Source: Anaerolineaceae bacterium (GTDB lineage Bacteria; Chloroflexota; Anaerolineae; Anaerolineales; Anaerolineaceae). From it: 6,813 bases of DNA. The stretch's first letter is position 1, and each line of letters begins with the position of its first letter. The notes under the pieces are model-generated. The model made no database searches and was not told the DNA's origin. It saw nothing but the letters and a program-made list of their open reading frames with translations. The DNA lies in NCBI GenBank assembly GCA_011620445.1, contig WOZB01000287.1, positions 1 through 6,813 of the forward strand, written 5' to 3'. Shown one piece after another: positions 4,930 through 6,813 of this stretch. A program made the position numbers and the translations under genes.

Positions 4930-5847
4930 ATGAAGATGCCTGAAGAACTGCAATTCATGGTCAACGCGCGGATGGTTCAAAAAACCACGAATGCCCGCAT
5001 GGACGGCCGCGTCTGTGTCATCACTGGGGCAACTTCAGGCGTGGGTTACCAAACCGCCAAACGCCTGGCCCAGGGCGGCGCGCACCTGGTTATTGTCTGC
5101 CGCAATCGCGATAAAGCTGACGGTGTTAAGCAAGAATTGGAAAACGCCAACCACACCCCGGTGGATGTCATCCAGGCCGATTTTTCCAAGCTCGCGGATG
5201 TGCGCAAGGCAGCCGCGGAGATATTGGCAAATTACCTCCACATCGACGTGCTCATTAACAACGCCGGCATCCACAATACCCGGCGCCCCCTCACTAAAGA
5301 TGGTATCGAAACCGTCTTTGCCGTCAATCATGTCGCTTCTTTCCTGTTCACCCGCCTCTTGCTGCCCAAAATGCTCGAAAGCGCCCCCTCACGCATTATC
5401 CAGATCAATTCGGAAGGCCATCGCTTTGGCGGCCTGGATATCAATGACCTAAACTGGGAGAAACGGCGTTATAAAGGATTGCAGGGCTACGGCGCAGCAA
5501 AGGTTGCCCAACTACTTACCGTTTGGGAACTGGCAGACCAGCTGAAGGGCAGCGGCGTCACCATCAACGCGGTGCACCCCGGTGAAGTAAGGTCTAATAT
5601 TGGCATGAATAATAATTGGTCCTACCGGCTTTATAAGCGCATTTTTATCCACTGGATGTTGAAGGACGCGGCGATATCTGGCAGTGCCATTTATTATGCA
5701 GCGGCGGCTCCCGAGATGGCTGAGGTCAGTGGCAAGTTTTTTAACCTAACCATTCCTGAAAAGCCGGCCGCTCACGCCCTTGATAGAGAACTTGGCAAAA
5801 AAGTATGGGCCATCAGTGAAAAGTTAGCTGGGTTAAGACATTCGTAG
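4930..5847 (+). CDS. Classical SDR oxidoreductase, retinol-dehydrogenase-like
   Basis: This 305-residue cytoplasmic NAD(P)-dependent oxidoreductase should interconvert an alcohol and a carbonyl. It shows the full classical SDR set: RVCVITGATSGVGYQTAKRL (27-46) with the TGxxxGxG cofactor loop, VCRNRDKA (56-63), where Arg58 suggests NADP(H), NNAG at 110-113, Asn133, catalytic Ser161 (IQINSEGHRF), Tyr187 and Lys191 (YGAAK) and the HPGEV turn at 216-220. The order and the spacing of these blocks are those of the retinol dehydrogenase/WW-domain oxidoreductase branch, whose members act on bulky hydrophobic alcohols or aldehydes. About 25 residues precede the fold and are not typical. Start ATG 4930 has GGAGAG at 4918-4923. 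ATGs at codons 10, 15 and 24 are alternatives with weaker support. It starts 13 bp after the NTF2-like gene and so shares its transcript. The true substrate is unknown; retinoids themselves are unlikely in a bacterium of this kind. Confidence 0.88.
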   Translation: MKMPEELQFMVNARMVQKTTNARMDGRVCVITGATSGVGYQTAKRLAQGGAHLVIVCRNRDKADGVKQELENANHTPVDVIQADFSKLADVRKAAAEILANYLHIDVLINNAGIHNTRRPLTKDGIETVFAVNHVASFLFTRLLLPKMLESAPSRIIQINSEGHRFGGLDINDLNWEKRRYKGLQGYGAAKVAQLLTVWELADQLKGSGVTINAVHPGEVRSNIGMNNNWSYRLYKRIFIHWMLKDAAISGSAIYYAAAAPEMAEVSGKFFNLTIPEKPAAHALDRELGKKVWAISEKLAGLRHS

Positions 5848-5869
5848 GTTTAATAAAGAGTTAGTTGGT

Positions 5870-5875
5870 GAGGAT
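5870..5875 (+). promoter_or_regulatory. Ribosome binding site of the FAD oxidoreductase
   Basis: GAGGAT (GAGG core, 5870-5873) lies 8 nt from the ATG at 5882, in the 34-bp gap after the SDR stop. It confirms the start of the truncated gene. Confidence 0.65.
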
Positions 5876-5881
5876 ATATTA

Positions 5882-6813
5882 ATGGATTACGACGCAATCA
5901 TCATCGGTGGGGGTCTTTCAGGCCTGACAGCAGCCAGTTTGTTGGCAAAGCGCAATTTACATGTTGCCCTGGTTGAGAAAAATTACAATCCGGGCGGTTC
6001 CTGTGGTGTCTTCAAGCGCGGCAAAGTTACCTTCGATAATGGAGCGGCCATGCTCTACGGCTTTGGCGAGAAGGGCTTTAACGCGCATCGCTTTGTCTTC
6101 AACTGCCTGGAAGAACCCATTGATATCATTCGCCACGATCTGCTTTATGTTGTAAATTTCAAAGGTCAGAGAATCCGCTTCTGGCCAGATGTAGACAAGT
6201 TCGCTGACGAACTCTCAGGCATTTTCCCTGCAGAAAAAGATAATATTCACCGTTTCTACCGCGACATGTTCAAGATGTACCAGCACGTTATGGTGGAAAA
6301 CCCCACCTACACCAGCGCGGATGAAACCGACCCCAAGATCGCGCTGAAGAGTATGCTCAAGCATCCCGGTTCGTATATACGCTTTTTGGGGTATTTGAAC
6401 CAAAGTGCCAAAGGGCTCTTAAGTAAATATTTCAAAGATCCTGAAATTTTCAAATTCTTTGACAAACTCACGTCAACGTACTGCTATGCCACCGTTGAAG
6501 AGGCCCCCGCAGTGCTGGCGGCGGTGATGTTCGTGGATAACCATGTGGGTGGCAGTTACTACCCTGCCGGTTCCACCTTGTTCCTACCGGGCAAACTTGA
6601 GAAAGTCATCGAGGAAAATGGCGGTGATATGCTGTTGGAAGCAGAGGCCGTCTCAATTATCTTTGAAAATGGCAAGCCGGCCGGGGTGGAACTCGCAGAT
6701 GGCCGCACCCTCAAAGCGAAAAACATCATCTATTCCGGCACCGTCTGGAACCTATACGGCAAACTATTAGACCCCGCCTTTACCACCCCTCACCGTAGGG
6801 ATTGGGCCAAAAA
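5882..6813 (+). CDS. Phytoene desaturase/carotenoid isomerase/retinol saturase-like FAD oxidoreductase, 3' end outside window
   Basis: The frame is open from ATG 5882 to the end of the window, giving 310 visible residues of a protein that usually has about 480-520. The N-terminus MDYDAIIIGGGLSGLTAASL has the GGGLSG (9-14) FAD-binding loop, and Glu32 (VALVEKN) should hold the ribose. PGGSCGVFKR (37-46) corresponds to the second conserved FAD-contact block. GGSYYPAGST (223-232) is the G-G-x-x-x-P-x-G motif of the CrtI/CrtISO/RetSat group (COG1233-like). AEAVSIIFENGKPAGVELAD (254-273) is the usual strand pair that returns to the FAD domain. These enzymes desaturate, saturate or isomerise long polyene or isoprenoid chains, often at membranes. 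Pairing with a retinol-dehydrogenase-like SDR suggests sequential redox steps on a hydrophobic substrate. The C-terminal FAD motif lies beyond the window. The family is well supported; the reaction and substrate are not known. Confidence 0.85.
   Translation, partial: MDYDAIIIGGGLSGLTAASLLAKRNLHVALVEKNYNPGGSCGVFKRGKVTFDNGAAMLYGFGEKGFNAHRFVFNCLEEPIDIIRHDLLYVVNFKGQRIRFWPDVDKFADELSGIFPAEKDNIHRFYRDMFKMYQHVMVENPTYTSADETDPKIALKSMLKHPGSYIRFLGYLNQSAKGLLSKYFKDPEIFKFFDKLTSTYCYATVEEAPAVLAAVMFVDNHVGGSYYPAGSTLFLPGKLEKVIEENGGDMLLEAEAVSIIFENGKPAGVELADGRTLKAKNIIYSGTVWNLYGKLLDPAFTTPHRRDWAK

Noticed and set aside
5961..6770. Short + strand frames within the FAD oxidoreductase
   Set aside because: They are out of frame with the continuous 310-codon reading frame from 5882, which carries clear FAD motifs.
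1..6813. CRISPR array, tRNA, rRNA, insertion sequence or phage genes
   Set aside because: I saw no spaced direct repeats of the right size, no cloverleaf, no transposase or integrase and no terminal inverted repeats.
5882..6813. Naming the FAD gene crtI or retinol saturase outright
   Set aside because: The motifs fit the wider group only. The C-terminal part is missing and no carotenoid genes are in view.

Overview
The window looks like a piece of a bacterial chromosome of middling GC content. The gene content (a lone GatZ/KbaZ-type protein beside a LacD-type aldolase, a sugar oxidoreductase of the Gfo/Idh/MocA family, a DUF3592 membrane protein) and the protein style would fit an Anaerolineae-like Chloroflexota. 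That assignment is an inference with low to moderate confidence, because there is no rRNA or other marker gene here.

Region 1 (1-2359, + strand) is the 3' part of a sugar-phosphate operon. It holds the last 36 codons of a SIS-domain sugar isomerase/deaminase, then a class I tagatose/fructose-bisphosphate aldolase of the LacD family (129-1076), then a GatZ/KbaZ-family protein (1094-2359). The spacing is tight (17 bp each), so the three are probably cotranscribed. Together they suggest amino sugar or galactose-type sugar catabolism through tagatose 6-phosphate. GatZ/KbaZ is classically the chaperone subunit of the class II GatY/KbaY aldolase, but here it sits next to an unrelated class I aldolase. 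It may therefore act on its own, for example as a tagatose/fructose 6-phosphate 4-epimerase.

Region 2 (2360-3276) holds a small DUF3592 membrane protein on the minus strand (2499-2963) and a roughly 300-bp divergent intergenic region. That region contains a perfect TATAAT on the minus strand, an 11-bp tandem repeat just upstream of it, and candidate promoters for the next gene. Both divergent genes have nearly identical start contexts, which place the likely start codon 12 nt inside the longest open frame.

Region 3 (3277-4239, + strand) is a stand-alone Gfo/Idh/MocA oxidoreductase.

Region 4 (4240-6813, + strand) is the most interesting part. An AT-rich control region has three degenerate 12-bp direct repeats, a CTTAAG-(T/A)-TACAATT element shared with the promoter region of the Gfo/Idh gene, a perfect 7+4+7 palindrome, and AATTG steps 13 bp apart. 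It precedes an apparent operon of an NTF2/SnoaL-like protein, a retinol-dehydrogenase-like SDR, and a phytoene-desaturase/carotenoid-isomerase/retinol-saturase-like FAD oxidoreductase. The last gene runs off the end of the window. This three-gene redox set probably modifies a lipid, isoprenoid or polyketide-like substrate. The substrate cannot be read from the sequence.
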